From: JADZFO01 sp964512635
GTDB lineage: Bacteria; 4484-113; JAFGCY01
DNA length: 64,000 nucleotides
NCBI GenBank assembly: GCA_964512635.1
Contig: CAZEJB010000005.1
Span: forward strand, 1-64,000
Reading direction: 5' to 3'
The translations under genes and the position numbers were made by a program. The notes below the pieces were generated by a model. It had not been told where the DNA came from. It saw nothing but the letters and a program-made list of their open reading frames with translations, and did not search any database. Below are positions 8,638 to 17,190 of the stretch, in pieces. Numbering within the stretch: the stretch's first letter is position 1; each line of letters begins with the position of its first letter.

Positions 8638-9678
8638 TTAGCGACGACTGCGCGCCAGGGCCCGGGCATAGAGCGTCTCGGCCATGTAGCTGCTGCGCAC
8701 CAGGGGGGATGAAGCCACGCCGGCGAATCCCAGTTCAAGGGCGAAGTCCCGCAGCGCGCCGAATTCATCGGGCGGAACGAAGCGCTGCACCGCCAGCTTG
8801 CCGGGGATGGCCCGCGGCATGAGGTACTGGCCGATGGTCACCAGATCGACCTGGCGTTCGCGCAGGATGGTCATAGCCTCGCGCACCTGCTCGTCCGTCT
8901 CGCCGAGGCCCAGCATCAGCGCAGTCTTGGTAAACATCTGGTGCCCGATCCGCGCGGCCTCTTCGCGGGCAATATCCAGGACCCGCAGGCTGCGCTCCCA
9001 GGTCGCCTTGTGCCGCGCCAGCTTCTGCAGCTCCGGCACAGTTTCGACGTTGTGCGCGAACACGTTGGGCCGTGAACGCACCACCGAGCGGATGCTCTCC
9101 TCATCGCCCTTGAAATCGCCAGTCAGGATCTCGATGCCGGTGCCGGAGACATAGGCGCTATTCCACAGGTCGCGCGCCGGGGCTTCGGTGGGCCGAGGCA
9201 CGATCTGCTGCCCTGCTTCCTGTGTTCTGCGTCCTTCCCCCAGCGCCCCCAGGTCCAGTACCAGCTCGCCGCAGAGTTCCCGGATCGCTTCAATAGTCCG
9301 TACCCAGTGCACAGCTCCGCTGTCGGGCAGGTCATCGCGGTCGACGCAGGTCATTACTGTGTACTTCAGCCCGAGGCCGCGCACGCTGTCGGCCACCCGC
9401 TGCGGCTCATCCGGATCCAGCGGCATCGGCCTGCCGAAGTTGACGTCGCAGAAGGCGCAGTTACGGGTGCAGGTGTCCCCCATCAGCATGTAGGTCGCGG
9501 TGCCGCGCGCCCAGCATTCGCCGATATTCGGGCAATTGGCTTCCTTGCAGACGGTCGCCGTCGCGCCGACGCTTTGGGCGATCATCTCGCGGACCTGGCT
9601 GCTCAGACGCCGCACCTTCAGCCATGAAGGGCGCGCGGGGAGCTGCTGCGGAGGGCCGGGTTCAGTGGTCACAGTCAC
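8638..9678 (-). CDS. lipA: Lipoyl synthase with a roughly 40-residue insertion
   Basis: Radical-SAM enzyme that inserts two sulfurs into octanoyl groups on lipoyl domains. The auxiliary 4Fe-4S cluster ligands are C44, C49 and C55. The radical-SAM cluster ligands are C70, C74 and C77 (CTRNCAFC). The C-terminal RSS motif supplies the Ser ligand at about 329. It has 346 residues, longer than usual for LipA: residues about 139-180, between RELCGE and GIEILTGDF, appear inserted and are Pro/Arg-rich. The insertion lies in a surface loop region and keeps the frame. On the DNA it contains a stretch similar to the interspersed TGTGTTCT-type repeats. No lipB is visible nearby. All catalytic residues are present, so activity is likely. 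Confidence 0.95.
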   Translation of the reverse strand: MTVTTEPGPPQQLPARPSWLKVRRLSSQVREMIAQSVGATATVCKEANCPNIGECWARGTATYMLMGDTCTRNCAFCDVNFGRPMPLDPDEPQRVADSVRGLGLKYTVMTCVDRDDLPDSGAVHWVRTIEAIRELCGELVLDLGALGEGRRTQEAGQQIVPRPTEAPARDLWNSAYVSGTGIEILTGDFKGDEESIRSVVRSRPNVFAHNVETVPELQKLARHKATWERSLRVLDIAREEAARIGHQMFTKTALMLGLGETDEQVREAMTILRERQVDLVTIGQYLMPRAIPGKLAVQRFVPPDEFGALRDFALELGFAGVASSPLVRSSYMAETLYARALARSRR

Positions 9679-9768
9679 AAAGTAATACTACCGCTTGACC
9701 GCAGAAAGGCTCAGCCAGGGCACAGCAAGAGAGGCAGAGCTGAGTTACACTTGAGCAGGGAGTGAAGC

Positions 9769-10641
9769 GTGTCTAAGTCAAAGTCTGGGTATGGTCTGGA
9801 TCACCTGCTGCGCCGGTTGGCGGGCAAGGGTGGATCCCGCCTGATTGTCCTGGCGCTGATACTGATGGCGGGCACAGTCAGTTTAGCCGCCTTGCAGGCA
9901 TTTTGGCCCGCGCGGCGCAGCACGGACACCCCGCGGAAAGTTAGCGCGCCGCCCGCTGCGCCGCGCGGCTACAAGCCGCAAGCTCCAGCCTCTCCCGCGC
10001 AGCCCGGATATGAGCAGGTGATCATTGGTGATGGACTGCCGATGGGTGTCAATGTACGGGGCTTCCACTGCATGATGGGTCTTGACCAGAATGGAAAGCC
10101 CATCAGCTTCACTCTGGACGGCCTGAACCTGCCCGGCCATGGCAGTCAGTATCTCGACGACAAACTGCCACGTTTCGCGCCGATCAGCGATGCTATGCTT
10201 GCGCAGGTCAAAGCCGGCGCTAACATCCTGGAAAAGACAGCACAGTTTCGGCATACGCTGCAAAAACCAGAAGTGCCGGCAATGTTCACCCACCTATACA
10301 GCGAGCGGGGTCTGAGTGCTGGACAGGTGCAGGAGGTCTACCCCATCCCGACAGACAACAACGCGGCTTATCTGCACTGTTATGAGTTCCAGGGCGGCTG
10401 CGGACACACAATCATGGTGATGCTGACCAGCTCAATGGAGGTGGTCTATGCCAATCCGCAGCGCGAAGCAAGGGACTGGGCGGCATCACAGTGCCCCGCA
10501 TGCCTGACCGATGAGAACAGCGAAGAGCGAGAGGAGCAGCTGCAGCATGAGGCCGATATGCTCCAGCGCCGCCATGACTTCATGCGCAGCCAGGGACGGG
10601 ATCCCAGCCAGCCTCCGGCCTCCGGCAGCCTAGGCTTTTAG
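9769..10641 (+). CDS. Membrane-anchored protein of unknown function
   Basis: Predicted inner-membrane-anchored protein of 290 residues with one N-terminal transmembrane segment (about 23-46) and a Pro/Ala-rich linker. The exported domain contains several Cys in the second half (YLHCYEFQGGCGHT and SQCPACLTDEN), suggesting disulfide or metal binding. The charged C-terminal tail is probably helical. The GTG start is chosen because GGGAG precedes it by 6 nt. The 3' end overlaps the convergent ATP-grasp gene by 12 bp. I do not recognise the family. Confidence 0.6.
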   Translation: MSKSKSGYGLDHLLRRLAGKGGSRLIVLALILMAGTVSLAALQAFWPARRSTDTPRKVSAPPAAPRGYKPQAPASPAQPGYEQVIIGDGLPMGVNVRGFHCMMGLDQNGKPISFTLDGLNLPGHGSQYLDDKLPRFAPISDAMLAQVKAGANILEKTAQFRHTLQKPEVPAMFTHLYSERGLSAGQVQEVYPIPTDNNAAYLHCYEFQGGCGHTIMVMLTSSMEVVYANPQREARDWAASQCPACLTDENSEEREEQLQHEADMLQRRHDFMRSQGRDPSQPPASGSLGF

Positions 10642-11553
10642 CGAAACGGATTCCCTGCCGAGCAGCGACGCGGTGTAATCCAGGATCGCTCCAGCGGCGT
10701 CCACACCATGCTGGCTTTCGATGGTCTCAAAGCCCGGCGCGGCATTGACCTCCAGCAGCATCGCTGTCCCGTCATCGCGGTAAACGATGTCCACCCCGGC
10801 CAGGCCCAGCTCGAAGGCGGCGCTGGCGCGGTCAGCCAGCTCGGCCAGCTCATCCGTCAGCTCGGCCGGTCCCGCCCCGCCGCCGAGGTGATGGTTGGAA
10901 CGGAAGCTGTCGCCGTTGCTGTGCAGTCGCACTGCCCAGCGCGATGAGCCCCCGATCACCAGCACGCGATAGCTCTCGCGCGCGGCCCGCGGGTAATAGC
11001 GCTGCAGCATCACGTCATAGTTCACTACGTTCATCGCGCTCAGCACGCTGTCAACCGCGTCCGGGCCGTTAGCCAGGATCACGCCGACGCCCTGTGAGCC
11101 GCGGATGAACTTCAGCACCAGCGGATAGCCGCCGAGCGCCGCAGCGGCGGCGGGCAGGTCGGCGGGGCTGCGCAGCAGCAGGCTGTCGGGCACCGGCAGC
11201 CCGGCGGCGGCAAGCTGGGCCAGGGCGTTGAACTTGCAGCGCAGCGGCGTCAGCGCCTCGGGCGGGTTGAGCAGGGGAAAGCCGCAGCGGCGAATGACAT
11301 CCAGAGCATAGACCGCATAGTCCGTGGCCAGGCTGCCCATTCGCGGGATAAAAACTGTTCGGCCCTGCGGGAAGTCGACGCGGGGATGGCAGAGGCTTAA
11401 CACGCCGTCCTGCATGCCCAGCACCAGCTCGTGCGCATCCAGCATGTGCAGCTCAAACTGCGCAGCTCGTGCCGCCCCGGCCTCCAGGAAGCGGCGGGTG
11501 GCGGAAGCGTCGGGCTTGCGGGTGAGGAGGATGAGCTGGGGGAGCGTGGTCAC
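10630..11553 (-). CDS. RimK-like ATP-grasp ligase
   Basis: ATP-grasp enzyme related to RimK, which adds amino acids (often glutamate) to a peptide or small-molecule carboxylate; the substrate is unknown. It shows the typical pre-ATP-grasp fold, then YPLVLKFIRGSQGVGVIL (ATP-binding loop), MLQRYYPRAARESYRVLVIGG, and the metal-binding end LLEVNAAPGFETIE. The GTG at 11551-11553 (TTLPQLILLTRKP) is preferred. The longest frame would start inside the divergent hslV leader and adds 32 residues unlike the family. No clear ribosome binding site is visible for either choice. The gene is divergent from hslV with about 70 bp between them. Confidence 0.82.
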   Translation of the reverse strand: MTTLPQLILLTRKPDASATRRFLEAGAARAAQFELHMLDAHELVLGMQDGVLSLCHPRVDFPQGRTVFIPRMGSLATDYAVYALDVIRRCGFPLLNPPEALTPLRCKFNALAQLAAAGLPVPDSLLLRSPADLPAAAAALGGYPLVLKFIRGSQGVGVILANGPDAVDSVLSAMNVVNYDVMLQRYYPRAARESYRVLVIGGSSRWAVRLHSNGDSFRSNHHLGGGAGPAELTDELAELADRASAAFELGLAGVDIVYRDDGTAMLLEVNAAPGFETIESQHGVDAAGAILDYTASLLGRESVSLKA

Positions 11554-11624
11554 AGGAGTGATTGTAGGCCCATGCCTGCGCCCCGCAGTAGAATTGACCC
11601 ATGGGGCAACAGGGGCGCAGCAGC

Positions 11625-12239
11625 ATGCCGGAGTTTCACGGCACGACAATCCTTGCGGTACGGCGCGGGGGCATCACGGCCCTGGGCGGCGACGGTCAGG
11701 TGACTGTCGGCGACAGCGTGATGAAGGCCAAGGCGGTCAAGATCCGCCGGCTGCAGGGCGGCAACGTGCTGGCCGGCTTCGCCGGCAGCGTCGCCGATGC
11801 GCTGACCCTGTTTGACCGCTTCGAGGCCAAGCTCAAGGAGCACCCCAGCCTGCGCCGCGCGGCCGTTGAGCTGGCCAAGGACTGGCGCAGTGACCGCTTC
11901 CTGCGCCATTTGCAGGCGATGCTGATCGCTACCGATGCCGAAAGCCTGCTGCTGGTCAGCGGGACCGGGGAGGTTCTCGAGCCCGACGCCGTGCTGCCCT
12001 TCGAACTGTCCGACACTGGCGCGCTCGCCGGTGCGGGCGGGATTGTGGCCGCCGGGGCAGCGGCCGATACGGCCCTCGCCGTTGGCTCCGGCGGCAATTT
12101 CGCCGTGGCCGCGGCCCGCGCCCTGCTGCGCCACAGCCAGCTCAGTGCGCAGGAGATCGTGCGGGAGTCGCTGAGCATCGCCGCCGAGCTGTGCATTTAC
12201 ACCAACAGCAACTTCACAATTGAGCAGGTGGGAGGCTGA
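11625..12239 (+). CDS. hslV: HslV-type peptidase subunit of the proteasome-like protease
   Basis: N-terminal-nucleophile threonine peptidase. The sequence starts MPEFHGTTILAVRRGG, so processing after HG would expose the catalytic Thr at position 7. The remainder has the conserved GDGQVT, GFAGSVADA and GSGGNFAVAAARALL segments. The ATG at 11625 gives the normal short propeptide; the upstream ATG at 11601 would lengthen it. A -10-like TAGAAT is at 11589-11594. The partner unfoldase HslU is not in this window, although hslU usually follows hslV. The next gene starts one base after this stop, so the two are an operon. Confidence 0.93.
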   Translation: MPEFHGTTILAVRRGGITALGGDGQVTVGDSVMKAKAVKIRRLQGGNVLAGFAGSVADALTLFDRFEAKLKEHPSLRRAAVELAKDWRSDRFLRHLQAMLIATDAESLLLVSGTGEVLEPDAVLPFELSDTGALAGAGGIVAAGAAADTALAVGSGGNFAVAAARALLRHSQLSAQEIVRESLSIAAELCIYTNSNFTIEQVGG

Positions 12240-12240
12240 T

Positions 12241-12738
12241 TTGGGCGATGTCCCTCCTTCCAAGTACAAAGGCCTGCCTTTCACCGGCAAGCGCAATGAG
12301 CCGCGAGAGGTGGCCCGGCCGCTGAACAGCGCGCTTGGTCCGCTGATGCGCCAGTTCCGCAAGTACGAGTGCTATCACGCCTGTCTGGCCGTGCTGGATG
12401 AGATCTTTGAAGGTGATCTCGACGGACTGGCGGCGCCTTTTGAGCTGCGCCTGGTGCCGGGCGGTGCTGCGCCGGGGGGCGCGCGTATAGATCGCGGTGG
12501 TGGCAGGGGCGGCGGCGCAGCCCAATCGGCTGGCCCACAAAGCCCTGACGTTCACGCCCTGTTTTTGCTCGTGGCCAACCAGACAGTCGCCTCGGTGCTG
12601 GAGCAGAAATCGCGGCAGATCGTCGAGCGCATCAACCTCAGGCTCAAGGTGCCCATGATCGAAGAGCTGCGCTGCGAGCAGGCGCCCCTGCTGAAGGTTC
12701 AGAAACAGCTTGAAGTCCTGCGCCTTGAACCGGCCTGA
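12241..12738 (+). CDS. DUF721/DciA-like protein
   Basis: Protein of 165 residues resembling DciA (DUF721), the ancestral loader of the replicative helicase in bacteria lacking DnaC/DnaI. The C-terminal part HALFLLVANQTVASVLEQKSRQIVERIN is the typical KH-like core. The N-terminal half is Gly-rich and variable. A TTG start at 12241 is chosen because GGGAGG sits just before it and it directly follows the hslV stop; a TTG at 12220 would overlap hslV. The call rests on remote similarity and length. Confidence 0.65.
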   Translation: MGDVPPSKYKGLPFTGKRNEPREVARPLNSALGPLMRQFRKYECYHACLAVLDEIFEGDLDGLAAPFELRLVPGGAAPGGARIDRGGGRGGGAAQSAGPQSPDVHALFLLVANQTVASVLEQKSRQIVERINLRLKVPMIEELRCEQAPLLKVQKQLEVLRLEPA

Positions 12739-12752
12739 AATCCCGTAGCCGC

Positions 12753-13409
12753 TTAGCCGCGGTTAAAGGCGCTCCAGTTTTCGGCTGACAATGCTTCTTC
12801 GGCGGGGTGGTGGTTGGTGCAGTCGAGCTGCAGCTTGTCATCACTCAGCGCGATATCGAAGAGGCTGCAGCGATGGGGCTTTTTGCGATCCTTCAGGCCA
12901 TTGGCGCGGAAGTGCGAGCAGCTCAGGCACATGCGCTGAGCCGGGATCTGGCCGCGTACCTGCAGCTCGCGAATCATCTTGCTCATGCTGCGCAGCATGA
13001 CGGCCTGTTCCTCGTCAGTCATCACGTTCATGGCGTCGGCGAGGAAGTCCGGCCAGCCCGCGGCCCGCTGGGCCTCACGGCGGCCGCTGGGCGTCAGACT
13101 CAGGCGCAGGGCCCGTCCATCCAGAGGATCACGAACCTTTTTCACCAGCCCCTTTTCCGCCAGCACCTGGACGCACTCGCTGACCGTGGCCGCCGTCAAC
13201 GCCAGCGCGTCGACAAGCTGTCCAAGCCGCTGCGGGTCGGCCTGACCGGCAAGGTGTGAGAGCACCTGTCCCTGGGTTGGGGTCAGGCCGCGGCCGCCAG
13301 CCTGCTGCCAGCTTTGCTGGCGTACGGCGAGCCCGACGCGGGTCATGCCCAAGGCAATGCGCTGCGCGGTTGACGCGTCGTTTACATGTCCATTCAACTT
13401 TTTGTCCAT
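12753..13409 (-). CDS. MarR-family regulator with C-terminal cysteine cluster
   Basis: Winged-helix transcriptional regulator of 218 residues. The HTH and wing (about 45-110) run through GQLVDALALTAATVSECVQVLAEKGLVKKVRDPLDGRALRL-type sequence typical of MarR. Beyond the dimer helices a C-terminal extension carries C161-x2-C164, C181 and C197 in the pattern CLSC...HRC...LDC, which could bind zinc or an iron-sulfur cluster and sense metal or redox state. The gene is divergent from a DUF554 transporter, and a palindrome lies in the shared spacer. Its ligand is unknown. Confidence 0.88.
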   Translation of the reverse strand: MDKKLNGHVNDASTAQRIALGMTRVGLAVRQQSWQQAGGRGLTPTQGQVLSHLAGQADPQRLGQLVDALALTAATVSECVQVLAEKGLVKKVRDPLDGRALRLSLTPSGRREAQRAAGWPDFLADAMNVMTDEEQAVMLRSMSKMIRELQVRGQIPAQRMCLSCSHFRANGLKDRKKPHRCSLFDIALSDDKLQLDCTNHHPAEEALSAENWSAFNRG

Positions 13410-13507
13410 GTCACCATCCAGCCCTTCGCTGTACTAATGATACAGCGGTTACGCTAAATAACGCAGTCAGATTCGAAAAATGAGACAACTTTAGGACTAA
13501 TTACCAG

Positions 13508-13521
13508 TATTGTACACAATA
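13508..13521. promoter_or_regulatory. Candidate MarR operator
   Basis: TATTGT-AC-ACAATA is a 14-bp dyad lying in the 236-bp spacer between the marR-like and DUF554 genes. The size and AT-rich half-sites fit MarR-type binding, and position suggests autoregulation plus control of the divergent gene. The surrounding spacer is AT-rich and shows no other gene. Confidence 0.45.
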
Positions 13522-13645
13522 TCTGATACTTTTCAAGCAAAACAACACGGCATTGTCAGATTTTCAGAGAATATCGTCCTCCAGCGCCCGGATTCGGGCC
13601 TGCCGGACGCCCGGCAGACCCGGACGGCTGCCTTACAATGCAGCG

Positions 13646-14488
13646 ATGTTTGCAGCAGTCCTGATCGGTCTGCCCCTGCCGCTCGGCGCCCTGGTAAACG
13701 CGGCTGCCGTGCTGGCCGGCGGCGGCCTGGGCCTGCTGCTGCATCGCAGCCTGCCGGATAAGTACCGCCGCAGCGCCTTTGTCGCCGTCGGTCTATGTAC
13801 CCTGTTGATCGGGATGCAGATGGCGCTGCAGGCGGTCAACCTGCTGCCGGTCATCTTCAGCATGATCATCGGTGGACTGCTCGGCGAATGGTGGGACCTG
13901 CACAGCCGCCTGGAGCAGCTCAGCGAGGCCCTGCGCCGACGGCTGGGATCTCTGGCCAGCTTTGAGCCTGCGCGGCAGGCGACAGCGACAGAGGATCTGA
14001 ATTCTTCGCCCCTCGATCCGGATCAGCAGGATGGAGTTAATCCGGAGTCGGCCGCAGCGCTCCCGGGCAGCCCGGCGGGCCGCTTCAGTGAGGGCCTGAT
14101 CACCGCCTTTCTGGTCTTCTGCGTCGGCAGCATGACCATTGTCGGCTCCTTCAAGGAGGGCATCAGCGGCGATGCCTCCCTGATTTATGCCAAAAGCCTG
14201 CTCGACGGCTTCACCAGTATTGCCCTCGCCAGTACTTACGGCGTCGGCGTCATTTTCAGCATTATTCCACTGCTGATTGTTCAGGCCGGGTTGACCTGGC
14301 TGGGCTACGGGGTCGGCGGAGCTGTGGCAGACTCTGTCGTCAGCCAGCTTACCGCTGTGGGCGGCCTGCTGATCCTCGCCCTGGGCCTGAACCTGCTGGA
14401 GATCAAAGTGATCAGGGTCAGCAACCTGCTGCCGGCGCTGCTGGTGATTGTCCTGCTGGAGTACCTGCTGGCCTGGCTCGGACATTAG
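13646..14488 (+). CDS. DUF554 family membrane protein
   Basis: Integral membrane protein of about 280 residues with seven or so hydrophobic segments, matching DUF554 (YdfK-like) proteins. It has the family features LVNAAAVLAGGGLGLLL at the N-terminus, LLIGMQMAL, and the central FCVGSMTIVGSFKEGISGD that precedes the second half. A low-complexity polar loop (about 105-155) separates the halves. The ATG at 13646 is preferred because residues encoded before it are not hydrophobic; TACAAT at 13635 could be a -10. Transport role and substrate are unknown. Confidence 0.85.
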   Translation: MFAAVLIGLPLPLGALVNAAAVLAGGGLGLLLHRSLPDKYRRSAFVAVGLCTLLIGMQMALQAVNLLPVIFSMIIGGLLGEWWDLHSRLEQLSEALRRRLGSLASFEPARQATATEDLNSSPLDPDQQDGVNPESAAALPGSPAGRFSEGLITAFLVFCVGSMTIVGSFKEGISGDASLIYAKSLLDGFTSIALASTYGVGVIFSIIPLLIVQAGLTWLGYGVGGAVADSVVSQLTAVGGLLILALGLNLLEIKVIRVSNLLPALLVIVLLEYLLAWLGH

Positions 14489-14623
14489 ATTCCCTGCATT
14501 TCTCCGAAGCTGAAACCGCTCGCCGCAAATCGCAGCGTTACCACAGGGGGACTTGAATGTCTGCTTGTACAGCAGGCGTGCAGCAGCCTAAACCGGGAGT
14601 GAGGGAGAGGATTCCTTGCTCGT

Positions 14624-14646
14624 GGGGGGCGGCGCTGCCGCCCCCC
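14624..14646 (+). terminator. Strong GC hairpin downstream of DUF554 gene
   Basis: GGGGGGCGGC and GCCGCCCCCC form a perfect 10-bp stem with loop GCT, followed by TTGCGTTTC. The T-run is weak, so Rho-independent termination is likely but not certain. It lies in the 416-bp spacer 14489-14904, which otherwise holds the copy of a 21-bp repeat (14579-14599) and no gene. Confidence 0.6.
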
Positions 14647-14862
14647 TTGCGTTTCTAAGACCAGAAAGGATGGAGGTTACCTTGCGAACGTGTGTATAGA
14701 CACGCGGGCGCAGCGCTTTGTTCCAAACTTTCTGCGGCAATTTTTGAAATTGTTTCGAAGTACAATCTGCTAAACAATCTTGAAGCACTCCGGCGGCCGG
14801 ATGGTTTGTAATCCACCGCTTTCCAGCCGCAGGCCGATCCAGGCGCCACTTCCCCGCTCGGA

Positions 14863-14892
14863 TTGAACATTCGCAGGCACGGCGCATACTAG
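14863..14892 (+). promoter_or_regulatory. Sigma70-type promoter for tldE-like gene
   Basis: TTGAAC (14863-14868), an 18-bp spacer and TACTAG (14887-14892) end 12 nt before the start codon. The 5' leader would be only a few bases long. Confidence 0.5.
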
Positions 14893-14904
14893 AATCAGCA
14901 TCCC

Positions 14905-16305
14905 ATGGCAGTTGAACTCCTCGAAAAGCAGTACACCGCGCGCAAGCTGGCCACCCGCCAGGACGAGATGCTCAAGCTGGCCCGCGAGCTGCTGCGCTCG
15001 GCCACGGTGGACCAGGCCCAGGTGCGTCTGCTGGCCAACGACACCGGCCTGACACGCTTTGCCAACTCGGAGATGCACCAGAGCACTTTCGAGCACAACG
15101 CGACGGCCCAGGTTTCTGTGCGCGTCGCCGGCTCCGGCGGGCTGCAGGAGGGCACTGCCAGCACCAACCGCCTGACCCTGGATGCGCTCAAGGAAGCCCT
15201 GGGCCAGGCCCAGGCGGCGGCAAAGCTCAGCCCGCCGAACCCCGATCTGGCCGACCTGCCGCAGGGGCCGTTTGATTATCCATTTGCCGTGGACTACTAC
15301 GAGGCCACCGCCGCCTGCTCGCCGGAGGAGCGCGCCAAGCGCGTGTTGAAGGCCTTCAGCGTCTGCGATGACAAGGCCTTCACTGCCTCGGGCTTCCTGT
15401 CCACCGGCCAGACGAACTTCGCCCTGGTCAACAGCCGCGGCGTGGAAGTCGCCTGGAACACCACCAGCGCGCGCTTCCAGATCCTCTGGAGCGGGCCCAA
15501 CAGCTCAGGCCAGCGCGACAGCCTGGTGCGGGATATCTCCGCGCTGCACACTGAGGAGCTGTCACAGGCCGCCCTTGCCGTCGCCCGCCGCACAGCCAAC
15601 CCGCGCAGCGACCTGCCCGCCGGCCGCTACCCGGTGGTGCTGCTGGGACCCTGTATCGCCACGATGCTCGGCCACCTGGCCCACATGGGTCTGTCGGGCA
15701 AGGAGTATGTCGAGGGCTCCAGCTTCCTCAGCGGGCGGATGGGCGAGCCGGTCACCGGCGGCAACATCACCCTGCTGGATGACGCGCTCGACCCGCGCAC
15801 CCTGGGCCTGCCCTGCGACATGGCCGGCGTACCGCGCCAGCGCCTGGCGCTGATAGAAAAGGGTGTGGCCCGCGCCGTGGTCCACGACGCCAACTCCGCC
15901 TTCCGCGGCGGCGCCCAGAACACCGGTCATGACAGCGGCATGAACATGCCCCTGCCCCAGAACCTTGTGCTGCTGCCGGGCTCCAATAACCTCGCCGAGC
16001 TGATCGCCTCGATCAAACACGGCATCCTGGTGCCGCGCTTCCACTACACCAACAGCATTGACCCGATGGCGACCGTCATCACCGGCATGACCCGCGACGG
16101 CCTGCAGCTGATTGAGGACGGCGAGCTGGTCTGCGGCCTGACTAACTTCCGCTTCACCCAGAACATTCTCGAAGCGCTGAAGAACGCCAGCGCGAGCACA
16201 GTGGACCAGCACCTGCAGCCGAACCAGTACGCCAACACCGGATGCCTGGTGCCCGAAGCGATCAAGGTCGACGAGTTCAACTTCAGCGGCAAGACCAGCT
16301 TCTAG
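14905..16305 (+). CDS. TldD/PmbA (TldE)-family protein
   Basis: Member of the TldD/TldE protease family, 466 residues. In characterised systems TldD carries the HExxxH zinc site and TldE (PmbA) is the non-catalytic partner; together they cleave peptides such as microcin precursors. I see no HExxxH here, so this is the TldE-type subunit. It has the typical N-terminal LLANDTGLTRFANSEMHQ segment and C-terminal FHYTNSIDPMATVITGMTRDG with GLTNFRFTQNI. No TldD gene lies in the window, although the two are often adjacent. The start follows a good promoter but has no clear ribosome binding site, which fits a nearly leaderless message. Confidence 0.9.
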   Translation: MAVELLEKQYTARKLATRQDEMLKLARELLRSATVDQAQVRLLANDTGLTRFANSEMHQSTFEHNATAQVSVRVAGSGGLQEGTASTNRLTLDALKEALGQAQAAAKLSPPNPDLADLPQGPFDYPFAVDYYEATAACSPEERAKRVLKAFSVCDDKAFTASGFLSTGQTNFALVNSRGVEVAWNTTSARFQILWSGPNSSGQRDSLVRDISALHTEELSQAALAVARRTANPRSDLPAGRYPVVLLGPCIATMLGHLAHMGLSGKEYVEGSSFLSGRMGEPVTGGNITLLDDALDPRTLGLPCDMAGVPRQRLALIEKGVARAVVHDANSAFRGGAQNTGHDSGMNMPLPQNLVLLPGSNNLAELIASIKHGILVPRFHYTNSIDPMATVITGMTRDGLQLIEDGELVCGLTNFRFTQNILEALKNASASTVDQHLQPNQYANTGCLVPEAIKVDEFNFSGKTSF

Positions 16306-16368
16306 GGACTGCTGGTTCCCCGCTCGAAGCTGTCTGCGCTCAGCCAGCGCAGCCCGCTCCCCGCATTG

Positions 16369-17124
16369 CTAATCCGCGCCGCTCAACACGGCTGACAGGT
16401 ACTCATCCAGCGCATCCAGACCGGCGCTGCTCAGGACGTTCTGCCACATCAGCGGAATCAGCGGCAGTCCACCCACGAGCGCGACGCAGCCCAGGGTAAG
16501 GCCAAGATAGAACAGCAGCTGGTCCAGACTGCCGCCGAGAGAACTAGTGACTACCGTGGTCAGCAGAGCGGCGACCAGGGGCAGGATCAGCACACTGGCG
16601 AGCATGCACCAGATCGCTGCCAGCTCAAGCCGGAAGGGGTTGCCGCCTTCGGGGTATTTGAGGTGCCAGTCCAGCTTGCTGGCCAGCATTATCAGCTCGC
16701 CGGCCAGGCCCCTGCTGCGCAGCTGGGCCAGACGAATGCCGGGCCTGAACAGCGCCGGCGCGGCTTCATAGAGCGGCTCGATGTCGAACCAGCCGCCAAG
16801 CACACGGGCCAGCAGATCGGAACGCTCCAGCTCTGCGCTCAGGCGGCGACTGTGGCGGCGGATCAGCAGGTTGGCCGCGAAGGCAAACACCAGCGCTAGC
16901 ACCATACCGAGCGCGATAAACGCGGTCCAGTTGAGCGGCAGGGAGACCTGGCCCGGGCCAGCGCTCTGCAGCGGACGGATGAACAGCGCCGGCATGGCCA
17001 GCACGACCGCGCTCAGCCCGCTGGCCACCAGCACCAGCACGCGGGTCAGCCGCGCGCTGCGGCGCAGGCGTCGCAGAGCTGGCCCAAGTTCGCTGTCGTC
17101 GAGCCGCCGGCCGGCTTCAGTCAT
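16369..17124 (-). CDS. Four-helix membrane protein of unknown function
   Basis: Integral membrane protein of 251 residues. Two hydrophobic segments (about 27-50 and 68-88) and a second pair in the C-terminal half (about 172-193 and 203-228) flank a cytoplasmic central region rich in Leu and Arg. No recognised domain. It lies downstream of another unknown membrane-anchored gene on the same strand, 66 bp away, and may be co-transcribed with it. Confidence 0.6.
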   Translation of the reverse strand: MTEAGRRLDDSELGPALRRLRRSARLTRVLVLVASGLSAVVLAMPALFIRPLQSAGPGQVSLPLNWTAFIALGMVLALVFAFAANLLIRRHSRRLSAELERSDLLARVLGGWFDIEPLYEAAPALFRPGIRLAQLRSRGLAGELIMLASKLDWHLKYPEGGNPFRLELAAIWCMLASVLILPLVAALLTTVVTSSLGGSLDQLLFYLGLTLGCVALVGGLPLIPLMWQNVLSSAGLDALDEYLSAVLSGAD

Positions 17125-17190
17125 CGCCAGAGCTTAGCACTGCTGCAGGCAGGGTCGCCGGCGGCTGAACATCGCAGCACAGGTAAGGTG

